Assembly (NCBI GenBank): GCA_964537205.1
Contig: CAZHZH010000046.1
Location: 1 to 21,323 of the forward strand
Length of the DNA: 21,323 nt
Direction: 5' to 3'
Source of the DNA: Colivivens sp964537205
GTDB lineage: Bacteria > Bacteroidota > Bacteroidia > Bacteroidales > Bacteroidaceae
Shown in pieces: positions 7,753 through 14,919 of the stretch. The translations under genes and the position numbers were made by a program. Each line of letters begins with the position of its first letter. Within the stretch, counting starts at the first letter, position 1. The notes beneath the pieces are model-generated. The model worked only from the letters and a program-made list of their open reading frames with translations, made no database searches and was not told the origin of the DNA.

Positions 7753-9069
7753 ATGGACGACAAATCCCCTTACCTGCATCCACAATATGAGACAATGTCT
7801 CGTGAGGATATAAAGAAGCTTCAACTGCAGCGGTTGCAAGCTACCGTGAGACATTGCATGAACAGCAAGTTCTACAAAAAGCGTTTCGAAGACATAGGAC
7901 TTAAGCCAGAAGACATACAGACGCTTGAAGATCTGCGTAAAATACCTTTTACTACAAAACAAGACTTACGCGACACTTATCCTTTTGGCATGGCAAGCGT
8001 ACCGCTACGTCAGTGTGTGCGTCTGCATTCGTCATCGGGAACCACGGGCAACCCCACCGTCATCTTGCACACGCAAAAAGACCTTGACGAATGGGCAAAC
8101 GCAGTCGCACGCTGTCTTTGGATGGTCGGACTGCGACCTGATGACGTATTTCAGAACTCTTCAGGTTACGGCATGTTCACCGGAGGACTCGGTTTCCAAT
8201 ACGGGGCGGAACGCCTTGGGGCATTGACCATTCCCGCCGCCGCAGGCAACTCACTACGTCAAATCAAATTCTTTACCGACTTCGGTACGACCGCTGTCCA
8301 CGCCGTGCCGTCGTATGTAACACGACTCTACGAGGTGATGAAAGAAATCGGTGTGGATCCACGGAAGGATACAAAACTAAAAGTACTTGCCATCGGAGCC
8401 GAGCCGCACAGCGAGGAGCAACGCAAGAGAATAGAATACATGCTCGGGGTGAAGGCATACAACTCATTCGGAATGAGTGAAATGTGCGGTCCCGGAGTAG
8501 GTTTCGAATGTAAGGAACAAAATGGTATGCACTTTTGGGAAGACTACTACATAGTTGAAATTGTAGATCCAGAGACTCTTGAACCTCTGCCCGACGGAGA
8601 AATAGGAGAGCTCGTTCTCACTACACTCAACCGCGAGGCTATGCCGTTGCTCCGCTATCGTACACGCGACCTTACAAGGGTACTGGGACATACATGCCCA
8701 TGTGGACGCAATCACGTAAGGCTCGACCGGATGCGTGGACGCTCAGACGATATGATCGTACTGCGCGGAGTCAATATCTTCCCTATTCAAGTCGAAAAGA
8801 TCCTCATGCAATTCAAGGAGCTTGGCAGCAACTATCTCATCACCCTTACTACAGACGAGGACAACGACAACATGACCGTGGAAGTCGAAATCGCGGAAAT
8901 GTTCACAGATGATTACGCACGCCTGCAGAAACTGACTAAAGACATTACACGCGCATTGAAAGACGAGATCCTTCTCACACCGCATGTCAAATTAGTTCCT
9001 AAAGGCAGCCTGCCCGTAAGCGAGGGCAAAGCCAAGAGAGTGGTCGACAACCGTAAAGTTTATCAATAA
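7753..9069 (+). CDS. paaK: Phenylacetate-CoA ligase, copy 2
   Basis: A second adenylate-forming arylacetate-CoA ligase, 438 residues, a clear paralogue of the one at 5131: the same opening (PQYETMSREDIKKLQLQRLQ), the same YPFG, GYGMFTGGLG, LRYRTRDLTR and GRSDDMIVLRGVNIFP blocks, and the same Cys/His positions (ECKEQNGMH, CPCG). The P-loop reads SSGTTGNP (94-101), with Asn where copy 1 has Lys. The catalytic lysine candidate is in EGKAKRV (K426 or K428). I start it at 7753, where the homologous N-terminus begins; an in-frame ATG at 7696 would add 19 residues that overlap the aminotransferase. Two ligases in one operon suggest division of substrates or of direction. Confidence 0.9.
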   Translation: MDDKSPYLHPQYETMSREDIKKLQLQRLQATVRHCMNSKFYKKRFEDIGLKPEDIQTLEDLRKIPFTTKQDLRDTYPFGMASVPLRQCVRLHSSSGTTGNPTVILHTQKDLDEWANAVARCLWMVGLRPDDVFQNSSGYGMFTGGLGFQYGAERLGALTIPAAAGNSLRQIKFFTDFGTTAVHAVPSYVTRLYEVMKEIGVDPRKDTKLKVLAIGAEPHSEEQRKRIEYMLGVKAYNSFGMSEMCGPGVGFECKEQNGMHFWEDYYIVEIVDPETLEPLPDGEIGELVLTTLNREAMPLLRYRTRDLTRVLGHTCPCGRNHVRLDRMRGRSDDMIVLRGVNIFPIQVEKILMQFKELGSNYLITLTTDEDNDNMTVEVEIAEMFTDDYARLQKLTKDITRALKDEILLTPHVKLVPKGSLPVSEGKAKRVVDNRKVYQ

Positions 9070-9083
9070 AAATATCCATCACT

Positions 9084-9521
9084 ATGACAATAAATCAATT
9101 ATCACTCTTCATTGAGAACAAGCGAGGCACTATGCTGACGGTTCTTGAAGTATTGAAACAAGCCAACATACAAATAATTGCTTCAACAATTAGTGATACG
9201 GTCGACTTTGGCATCTACCGCATTATATGCAGCGACCCGGACAAAGCGTATCACCTTTTGAAAGAGAAAGGACTCAGTGTCACACTAAGCGACGTGTTCG
9301 CAATCGAACTCAACAACACTCCAGGCCAGGCGGCATCTGTAATGCAGATATTTGCCAAGGCCGATATCAACATCAACTACTTGTATTCATTCTTGGTAAA
9401 TGGCAAGGGAATATTGATTTTCCGCACGAACGACACTGAAAGGACCCGTGAGATTATAAATCTGAACAGGCTGAACTTCATAACGGAAGAAAGACTAAAA
9501 TCATTGGCAGAACAATCATGA
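9084..9521 (+). CDS. Tandem ACT-domain protein
   Basis: This 145-residue protein consists of two ACT domains (about 1-70 and 72-140). The first opens INQLSLFIENKRGTMLTVLEVL, the second FAIELNNTPGQAASVMQIF; both carry the N/G-rich loop after strand 1 that binds a free amino acid at ACT dimer interfaces. It has no enzyme or DNA-binding domain. It probably senses an amino acid and regulates a partner protein by contact, most plausibly an enzyme of this aromatic operon. Similar stand-alone ACT proteins commonly sit beside phenylacetate-CoA ligases. Ligand and partner are inferred. The stop overlaps the next start (ATGA). Confidence 0.88.
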   Translation: MTINQLSLFIENKRGTMLTVLEVLKQANIQIIASTISDTVDFGIYRIICSDPDKAYHLLKEKGLSVTLSDVFAIELNNTPGQAASVMQIFAKADININYLYSFLVNGKGILIFRTNDTERTREIINLNRLNFITEERLKSLAEQS

Positions 9522-9931
9522 CATTAATAGACAACCTGAACAATGGTGACAAGTTCGCCAAAAGCATAGGGGCGCGGCTCACGGAAATCCGCGAGGGCTT
9601 TGCTAAAGCCGAACTGACAGTAAACGAAAGCCATATCAATGGTGCCGGAGTTTGTCAAGGCGGAGTGATGTACACGTTGGCGGATCTGGCTTTTGCAGGC
9701 GTTGCTAACAGCAGGGGGATTCTAACTCTCGGTATTTCAAATACAATTACATTCCTCAAGTCCGCACAACTCGGCGACCACCTTGTAGCTGAATGCAAGG
9801 AGACATTCGACCACCACAAGCTGCCGTATTGCGACATTCACATAACAAATCAAAAAGAAGAATTGGTCGCCGTAATGACCGGACTTGCATACAGGCTGAA
9901 AGCCGACTTCAATTTTGACTCACTGATGTAA
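9518..9931 (+). CDS. paaI: PaaI-like hotdog-fold acyl-CoA thioesterase
   Basis: A 137-residue hotdog thioesterase. The family active-site loop is HINGAGVCQGGVMYTLADLA (39-58); D56 aligns with the catalytic Asp of PaaI, and the preceding Gly-Gly matches the oxyanion loop. PaaI enzymes hydrolyse aryl-acetyl-CoA and its ring-hydroxylated forms. There is no phenylacetyl-CoA epoxidase (paaABCE) here, so the likely job is releasing arylacetate and CoA from the product of IorAB, or draining dead-end CoA esters. It is translationally coupled to the ACT gene (ATGA overlap) and followed 11 bases later by the nitrilase. Confidence 0.87.
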   Translation: MTLIDNLNNGDKFAKSIGARLTEIREGFAKAELTVNESHINGAGVCQGGVMYTLADLAFAGVANSRGILTLGISNTITFLKSAQLGDHLVAECKETFDHHKLPYCDIHITNQKEELVAVMTGLAYRLKADFNFDSLM

Positions 9932-9942
9932 AACCACATAAT

Positions 9943-10707
9943 ATGAAGATAACATTAGTACAGACAGATATAACATGGGCTGACCCTAAATCAAACGTCA
10001 CTCATATAGAGAGAGCCGTCCTTGACGCACCTAAGAGCGACTTATACGTGCTTCCTGAAATGTGGAGTACAGGATTCGACACAACTCCCAACTCTATTGC
10101 TGAAAGTGACAACGGAGATAGTTTGCAATGGATGCAACGCACAGCCAACACACTCAAAGCGGCTATTGCCGGAAGCATCGCGGTAAGAGACGACGAAGAC
10201 GGGAGTTTCCGCAACCGCTTCTACTTTGTAAAACCGCAAGACAAGGGTGTCAATAGTATTTCCTACTACGACAAGCACCACCTGTTCACTTACGGAGGTG
10301 AAAATCTCCGATATTCAGCAGGCAGCCGGCGGGTTGTGGTGGATTGGAGGGGCGTACGCTTTCTGTTACTTGTGTGCTATGACTTACGTTTCCCCAAATG
10401 GAGCAGAAGCGAAGAAGATTACGACTGCATACTATATGTCGCCTCATGGCCTGCATCACGTATTGCCGCATGGGACAGCCTCTTAACAGCAAGGGCAATA
10501 GAAAACCAATGTTACGTCGCAGGCGTAAACCGCATTGGAAAAGATCCATACTGTGATTATCCCGGCTCAACACAACTGATAGACCCCTACGGGCATGTTA
10601 TAGGAAAATGCGAAGACAACAAGGAGATGACAATAACCGGAACGCTTGACATGGACACGCTCAACGCCTTCCGTAAGAAGTTTCCTGTACTTAAAGACAG
10701 AGATTAA
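9943..10707 (+). CDS. Nitrilase-superfamily amidohydrolase, omega-amidase type (YafV/Nit2-like)
   Basis: A carbon-nitrogen hydrolase of 254 residues with the intact catalytic triad: E39 in LPEMWSTGF, K111 in YYDKHHLF and C145 in LVCYDLRFP. These local motifs are those of the YafV/Nit2 omega-amidase branch, which hydrolyses 2-oxoglutaramate to 2-oxoglutarate and ammonia. That compound forms when glutamine is the amino donor for a 2-oxoacid such as phenylpyruvate, so the gene fits beside an aromatic aminotransferase and would pull transamination towards the amino acid. Length is normal for the family and there is no signal peptide. The family call is firm; the substrate is an inference from motif and context. 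Confidence 0.85.
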   Translation: MKITLVQTDITWADPKSNVTHIERAVLDAPKSDLYVLPEMWSTGFDTTPNSIAESDNGDSLQWMQRTANTLKAAIAGSIAVRDDEDGSFRNRFYFVKPQDKGVNSISYYDKHHLFTYGGENLRYSAGSRRVVVDWRGVRFLLLVCYDLRFPKWSRSEEDYDCILYVASWPASRIAAWDSLLTARAIENQCYVAGVNRIGKDPYCDYPGSTQLIDPYGHVIGKCEDNKEMTITGTLDMDTLNAFRKKFPVLKDRD

Positions 10708-10723
10708 CAAAAACGCAACAACT

Positions 10724-11980
10724 ATGAAATACTGTTTGACATTGATTCTTTGCTGCATGTTCAACATCGTGCAAGCGCAAACATTCTCGTTTGACGGCAA
10801 AGACAAGGACGCTATTAAAATCACAGACGCAGACGTGTTCAACGACAAGGTCGGATATGGATACGATATGACCCGCATCGCACCCCCAGCCCAGGGCAAG
10901 CCGTTCTTCTTCTCGATCGCACTTCCTGATGGTAACTATCGCGTGACTGTCACACTCGGGTCAAAATATAAGGAAGGCAATACCACCGTACGCGCGGAAT
11001 CACGACGGCTCTTCATTGAAAACTGCCCGACTAAGAAAAAGGAATTCAAACAGTATTCTTTCGTAGTAAACAAACGGAACACCCTTATTGGCGAGAACGA
11101 ACGTGTCAAGATAAAAGAACGAGAGAAGATCAAACTCAATTGGGACGACAAACTGACAATTGAAATAAACGGAGACTCACCGGCATGTTCCTCAATCAAA
11201 ATAGAGCCGGCCGACGATGTAACCACATTATGGCTTTGCGGCAATTCCACCGTGGTGGACCAGGACTATGAGCCATGGGCAAGTTGGGGACAAATGATTA
11301 CACGATGGTTCGATGATAAAATAGCAGTGGCAAACTATGCGGAAAGTGGAGAAACCGCAAGTTCATTCATCGGGGCGAACCGTTTGAAGAAAATCATGTC
11401 ACTGGCGAAAGAAGGCGACTACATATTTATTGAGTTCGGACACAACGACCAAAAACAGAAGAGTCCCGGCTCTGGCGCATACTATAACTTTGCGACGAAT
11501 TTGAAATACTTTATTGACGAAGCAAGGACGAAGGGAATCACTCCGATATTCGTCACGCCTACACAACGAAGGTCGTTCAACAGCGAGGGCAAAATACAGG
11601 AGACCCATGGTGATTATCCTGATGCAATGCGATGGGTGGCACAACGCGAGGGTGTGCAAGTAATCGAGTTGCACGATATGACACGCACCTTCTTCGAGAC
11701 ATTGGGTGTGGATGGGAGCAAAAAAGCCCTGGTGCATTATGCGGCAAACACCTTTCCCGGACAGACAAAGGCACTGACCGACAATACGCACTTCAACCCC
11801 TATGGAGCTTACGAAATAGCGAAAATGGTGCTGCAAGGTATCCGAAACCTCAATTTGCCTATTGCATCACACGTCGTTTCCGATTTCAAAGGGTTCAACC
11901 CCTCTACACCCGATGACTATTCAACATTCCACTGGGTCAACTCTCCTTTCTTTGAGGCTCTAAAGCCTGATGGGAATTAA
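10724..11980 (+). CDS. Secreted rhamnogalacturonan acetylesterase-type SGNH hydrolase (CE12-like)
   Basis: This 418-residue protein has a Sec signal peptide (1-18, VQA-Q). A beta-rich N-terminal domain of about 145 residues carries the motif DGNYRVTVTLGS, typical of carbohydrate-binding-like sandwiches. An SGNH esterase follows: block I WLCGNSTV with nucleophile S175, block III GHND (239-242) and block V DNTH with D353 and H356. The layout fits esterases that remove acetyl groups from pectin rhamnogalacturonan in the periplasm. I start it at 10724, because the in-frame ATG at 10646 lies inside the nitrilase gene and would spoil the signal peptide. The 16-base gap to the nitrilase and 15-base gap to the rhamnosidase suggest read-through from the upstream operon; no promoter was found. 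Confidence 0.88.
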   Translation: MKYCLTLILCCMFNIVQAQTFSFDGKDKDAIKITDADVFNDKVGYGYDMTRIAPPAQGKPFFFSIALPDGNYRVTVTLGSKYKEGNTTVRAESRRLFIENCPTKKKEFKQYSFVVNKRNTLIGENERVKIKEREKIKLNWDDKLTIEINGDSPACSSIKIEPADDVTTLWLCGNSTVVDQDYEPWASWGQMITRWFDDKIAVANYAESGETASSFIGANRLKKIMSLAKEGDYIFIEFGHNDQKQKSPGSGAYYNFATNLKYFIDEARTKGITPIFVTPTQRRSFNSEGKIQETHGDYPDAMRWVAQREGVQVIELHDMTRTFFETLGVDGSKKALVHYAANTFPGQTKALTDNTHFNPYGAYEIAKMVLQGIRNLNLPIASHVVSDFKGFNPSTPDDYSTFHWVNSPFFEALKPDGN

Positions 11981-11995
11981 CCAACACAAACATAA

Positions 11996-14587
11996 ATGAA
12001 ACAGCTACTCACACTATTATTAGTAATCTGCGGAACAATATGCGCTTCCGCCCAGACACATATCAAGCAAGTATACAAATGGATTCCGTGTCCGCCAGAA
12101 GCCAAACCCTTTACACGTTGGTGGTGGCTCGGCAGCGCTGTAGACTCGGCAGGACTGGCGTATAACTTAACTGAATATGCGAAGGTCGGAATAGGCGGAG
12201 TTGAAATAACTCCAATATACGGTGTCAAAGGCAACGATGCCAACAACATAGAATATCTCTCACCCAAGTGGATGCAAATGCTTGGAATCACAGAAGAGCT
12301 GGGACAGAAGCTTGGCATAGAAATCGACATGGCGACTGGTACTGGATGGCCCTTCGGTGGTCCCAATATCACAGAAAACGAATCGGCGGCAAAATTAGAG
12401 GTTGTCAATGGCAAGCTGACTACAGGACGCACACTTCAGAAAGTGAAACGCGCCGCGCCTGGCGGTGAGGGGCTGGTAGTTGACCATTTTGACCGCACAT
12501 CCATATTGCGCTACCTGAGCGCGTTCGACAAGGCATTTGGAGAAAACAACATCCCCTACCCTCACACATTCTTCAATGATTCCTACGAGGTGTACAGGGC
12601 CGACTGGACACCGCGGATGCTTGAAGAGTTCAAAGTGCGACGTGGCTATTCACTCGAAGACCACAAGGACGATTTCCTCGGAACGTCATCGAGCAGTGAC
12701 GACATCAAACGAAGAGTCATGTCGGATTATCGCGAGACACTGTCAGATTTGTTATACGAGAACTTCACGGTCGTATGGACACAGTGGGCGCATTCACATG
12801 GGGCTATCACACGCAGCCAGGCACATGGTAGTCCCGCCAACCTGATAGACCTTTACGCAGAAGTGGATATTCCAGAATGTGAAGGGTTCGGACTTACCGA
12901 CTTCCACATTAAAGGACTACGGACCGATTCCGGGTTTGTCAAACCAAACTACTCTGATCTGTCAATGCTCAAGTATGCATCGTCGGGAGCTCATATTTCA
13001 GGGAAGCGATACACGTCGTCTGAGACCTTCACTTGGCTTACAGAGCATTTTCGCACGTCATTCTCACAATGCAAGCCAGACTTTGACCTAATGATGATAG
13101 CAGGCGTCAACCACATATTCTTCCACGGAAGCTGCTACTCGCCCAAGAGTGAGGCATGGCCTGGATGGCGGTTCTATGCGACAATTGACATGTCGCCTAC
13201 AAACAGCCTGTGGCGCGACGCACCCGCCTTTTGTAAATACATCGAACGTACGCAGGCGTTCATGCAACTTGGCGAACCCGACAACGACATTCTCGTATAC
13301 CTGCCCTTCTACGACATGATTTACGAGCAGAATGGCCGGCTCGTTCAATTCGACATTCACAGCATGGCTGAGCGCGCCCCAAAATTCATCGAATCAATAA
13401 ACGGCATTATACATGCCGGTTACGACTGTGACTACATATCCGACCGCTATATACTAAAGACAAGCATATCGACGCAAGGCGGACATAAGACCCTTACAAC
13501 CACTGGCTCAAACCACTACGAGGCCATACTTGTACCCGATGTTAGATTCATGCCGTTGGAGACACTCCGCCAGTTACTTGCACTCGCACGCCAAGGAGCA
13601 AAAGTCATGTTCTATGGCAACATGCCTACAAGCGCGCCAGGCTTACAAGGACTCTACCAACAAGACGAATACAACAAGGTTTTGGATGAGTTGCGCCCAA
13701 TATGCACCGTGACATCCGACTATTCCGTTCTCGGGCGGCACATCGCACCTGAATACATGCGCATACAGCAAGGACTCAGTTGCATACGTCGCGCCAATGG
13801 GCAAGACTATGTGTACTTTATAAGCAACCTGCAAGGAAAGGACATTAACGAATGGATAACACTTGGCAAACAGCGTAAATACGCCACTTTCTACAATCCG
13901 ATGAACGGCGAAGTACATAATGCCGCAATCGACAATAGTGATAGACTGTCCAAAGTACGCATGCAACTGCTGTCAGGCGAATCTGTCATACTTGTTCTCA
14001 GCGACAAGGACAACTCCGACCTTACACCTTATTTATATATAGAGGAGAAGGCCACAGAGTTGACCAACTGGAAACTCACCTTCGTTGAGTCCGCACCTGT
14101 GAAGATTAGTAAATCATACAGATTTGAACAACCACGCTCGTGGACACTGCTCGGTAAGAAAAAACTCAACGAGACAATGGCCACTGGGCTATATTCCACC
14201 ACCTACAACTTAAAAGACGATGTTCAAGACTCTGTGGTCCGTTTCATACTCGACCTTGGAGATGTCCGTGAGACGGCAAGGGTAAGAGTAAACGGCCAAA
14301 CAGTCGACACGCTGTTCGCAGTCCCCTATCGTGTTGACATCACCGACTACATGAGAAAAGGCAAAAACAAAATTGCCATAGAAGTCACCAACCTCGGTGC
14401 GAACCGCATAAGCAAACTCGACCGCGACGGAGTCGTATGGAGAAAGTTCAATGAGATTAACGTGGTGGATATTAATTATAATACTACACTCTACGACAAG
14501 TGGGAGCCTATGCAGTCCGGACTATGCGGTCCAGTAACGCTGATAGAGGCAAAAGTGACGACCACACCACCTGATGCGAAAGAGTAG
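11996..14587 (+). CDS. Secreted GH106-type alpha-L-rhamnosidase
   Basis: This 863-residue protein has a signal peptide (1-19, ASA-Q). The N-terminal catalytic barrel opens PPEAKPFTRWWWLGSAVDSAG and continues VGIGGVEITPIYGVKG and MATGTGWPFGGPNI, the characteristic GH106 start. Acidic residues placed like the family's catalytic glutamates lie in DIPECEGFG (E294 or E296) and SSETFTWL (E343). A C-terminal galactose-binding-like domain (about 730-810) has VRETARVRVNGQTVD and YRVDITDYMRKGKNKIAIEVTN. It probably removes terminal rhamnose from rhamnogalacturonan pieces, working with the acetylesterase before it. The length is at the short end for GH106. No SusC/SusD pair or sensor is present, so this is not a complete polysaccharide-utilization locus. 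Catalytic residue numbers are estimates. Confidence 0.85.
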   Translation: MKQLLTLLLVICGTICASAQTHIKQVYKWIPCPPEAKPFTRWWWLGSAVDSAGLAYNLTEYAKVGIGGVEITPIYGVKGNDANNIEYLSPKWMQMLGITEELGQKLGIEIDMATGTGWPFGGPNITENESAAKLEVVNGKLTTGRTLQKVKRAAPGGEGLVVDHFDRTSILRYLSAFDKAFGENNIPYPHTFFNDSYEVYRADWTPRMLEEFKVRRGYSLEDHKDDFLGTSSSSDDIKRRVMSDYRETLSDLLYENFTVVWTQWAHSHGAITRSQAHGSPANLIDLYAEVDIPECEGFGLTDFHIKGLRTDSGFVKPNYSDLSMLKYASSGAHISGKRYTSSETFTWLTEHFRTSFSQCKPDFDLMMIAGVNHIFFHGSCYSPKSEAWPGWRFYATIDMSPTNSLWRDAPAFCKYIERTQAFMQLGEPDNDILVYLPFYDMIYEQNGRLVQFDIHSMAERAPKFIESINGIIHAGYDCDYISDRYILKTSISTQGGHKTLTTTGSNHYEAILVPDVRFMPLETLRQLLALARQGAKVMFYGNMPTSAPGLQGLYQQDEYNKVLDELRPICTVTSDYSVLGRHIAPEYMRIQQGLSCIRRANGQDYVYFISNLQGKDINEWITLGKQRKYATFYNPMNGEVHNAAIDNSDRLSKVRMQLLSGESVILVLSDKDNSDLTPYLYIEEKATELTNWKLTFVESAPVKISKSYRFEQPRSWTLLGKKKLNETMATGLYSTTYNLKDDVQDSVVRFILDLGDVRETARVRVNGQTVDTLFAVPYRVDITDYMRKGKNKIAIEVTNLGANRISKLDRDGVVWRKFNEINVVDINYNTTLYDKWEPMQSGLCGPVTLIEAKVTTTPPDAKE

Positions 14588-14750
14588 ACACGCTCAGCAT
14601 TGTATGCAAAATATGCTACATGAAGCCACGTAAAGAGTAAAAACGAGGGCCAAAGCCATAAGTTTGCACGTAAAAGTCACTTTTTATCGTCAAATATTTG
14701 GTCAAGTCAATAAATAGGCATAAATTTGCAACGTAAAAACAAAACAGACA
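14588..14750 (+). other. Non-coding region with two similar -7-box elements
   Basis: No gene is visible before the leader peptide. Two imperfect copies of CATAArTTTGCAnCGTAAAA occur at 14657-14675 and 14719-14738. Each contains a TAnnTTTG box (TAAGTTTG at 14659-14666, TAAATTTG at 14721-14728). Only the second has a good -33 element. No terminator for the upstream rhamnosidase is apparent. Confidence 0.5.
14697..14728 (+). promoter_or_regulatory. Promoter of the Phe/Tyr biosynthesis operon
   Basis: TTTG (14697-14700) and TAAATTTG (14721-14728) are separated by 20 bases, a near-ideal Bacteroidota -33/-7 promoter. Transcription would start near 14734, about 17 bases before the leader-peptide ATG and about 186 bases before pheA. 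Confidence 0.78.
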
Positions 14751-14807
14751 ATGAGAAGTTCTTTTGCTACATATTTTTACTTTTACTTTTACTTTATGAC
14801 CAAGTAA
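14751..14807 (+). CDS. Phe/Tyr leader peptide of the pheA-tyrA operon
   Basis: An 18-codon ORF encodes MRSSFATYFYFYFYFMTK and ends in TAA at 14805. It has 5 Phe (all TTT) and 4 Tyr codons; residues 8-15 are four Tyr-Phe repeats. It lies between a good promoter and a rho-independent terminator, immediately upstream of four genes that make exactly Phe and Tyr. Such a composition in a short leader is the hallmark of ribosome-mediated attenuation. The peptide itself is presumably only a by-product of sensing. Both amino acids being sampled in alternation suggests that shortage of either one stalls the ribosome. No strong Shine-Dalgarno is visible, as usual in this phylum. Confidence 0.85.
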   Translation: MRSSFATYFYFYFYFMTK

Positions 14808-14896
14808 GAGCGGGTAATCATATATGTGTATGGCAAAGAAAACAAAGAACATAAAATGAAACAAGGTCCCGCTCAAAAACGAGCGGGATTTTTTTT
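14808..14896 (+). promoter_or_regulatory. Attenuator: antiterminator and terminator alternatives
   Basis: GAGCGGG occurs directly after the leader stop (14808-14814) and again as the 3' arm of the terminator (14881-14887). Both are complementary to CCCGCTC (14868-14874). Pairing of the first copy with CCCGCTC gives a 7-bp antiterminator; pairing of the second gives the terminator. A ribosome that reaches the stop codon would cover the first copy and let the terminator form. A ribosome stalled in the Tyr-Phe run (14772-14795) would leave it free and allow read-through into pheA. I see no strong classical 1:2 pause hairpin, only a weak ACATAT (14769-14774) / ATATGT (14822-14827) match. Confidence 0.82.
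14867..14896 (+). terminator. Attenuator terminator before pheA
   Basis: TCCCGCTC (14867-14874) and GAGCGGGA (14881-14888) form a perfect 8-bp GC-rich stem with a 6-base loop (AAAAAC), followed by eight T residues (14889-14896). It lies 23 bases upstream of the pheA start on the same strand. A terminator in this position must act conditionally for the operon to be expressed. Confidence 0.92.
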
Positions 14897-14919
14897 GGTA
14901 TCAAAATGAATAGAAGACA

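Noticed and set aside
11399..11836. 145-codon minus-strand ORF inside the acetylesterase gene
   Set aside because: It is antisense to the SGNH catalytic core, with no domain and no promoter.
14598..14620. AGCAT/ATGCT inverted repeat after the rhamnosidase as a terminator
   Set aside because: The stem is short and AT-rich with no T run, so it does not qualify as a rho-independent terminator.
14616..14876. 86-codon minus-strand ORF across the leader region
   Set aside because: The complementary plus strand is explained by a promoter, leader peptide and attenuator; the minus-strand product has no recognisable features.
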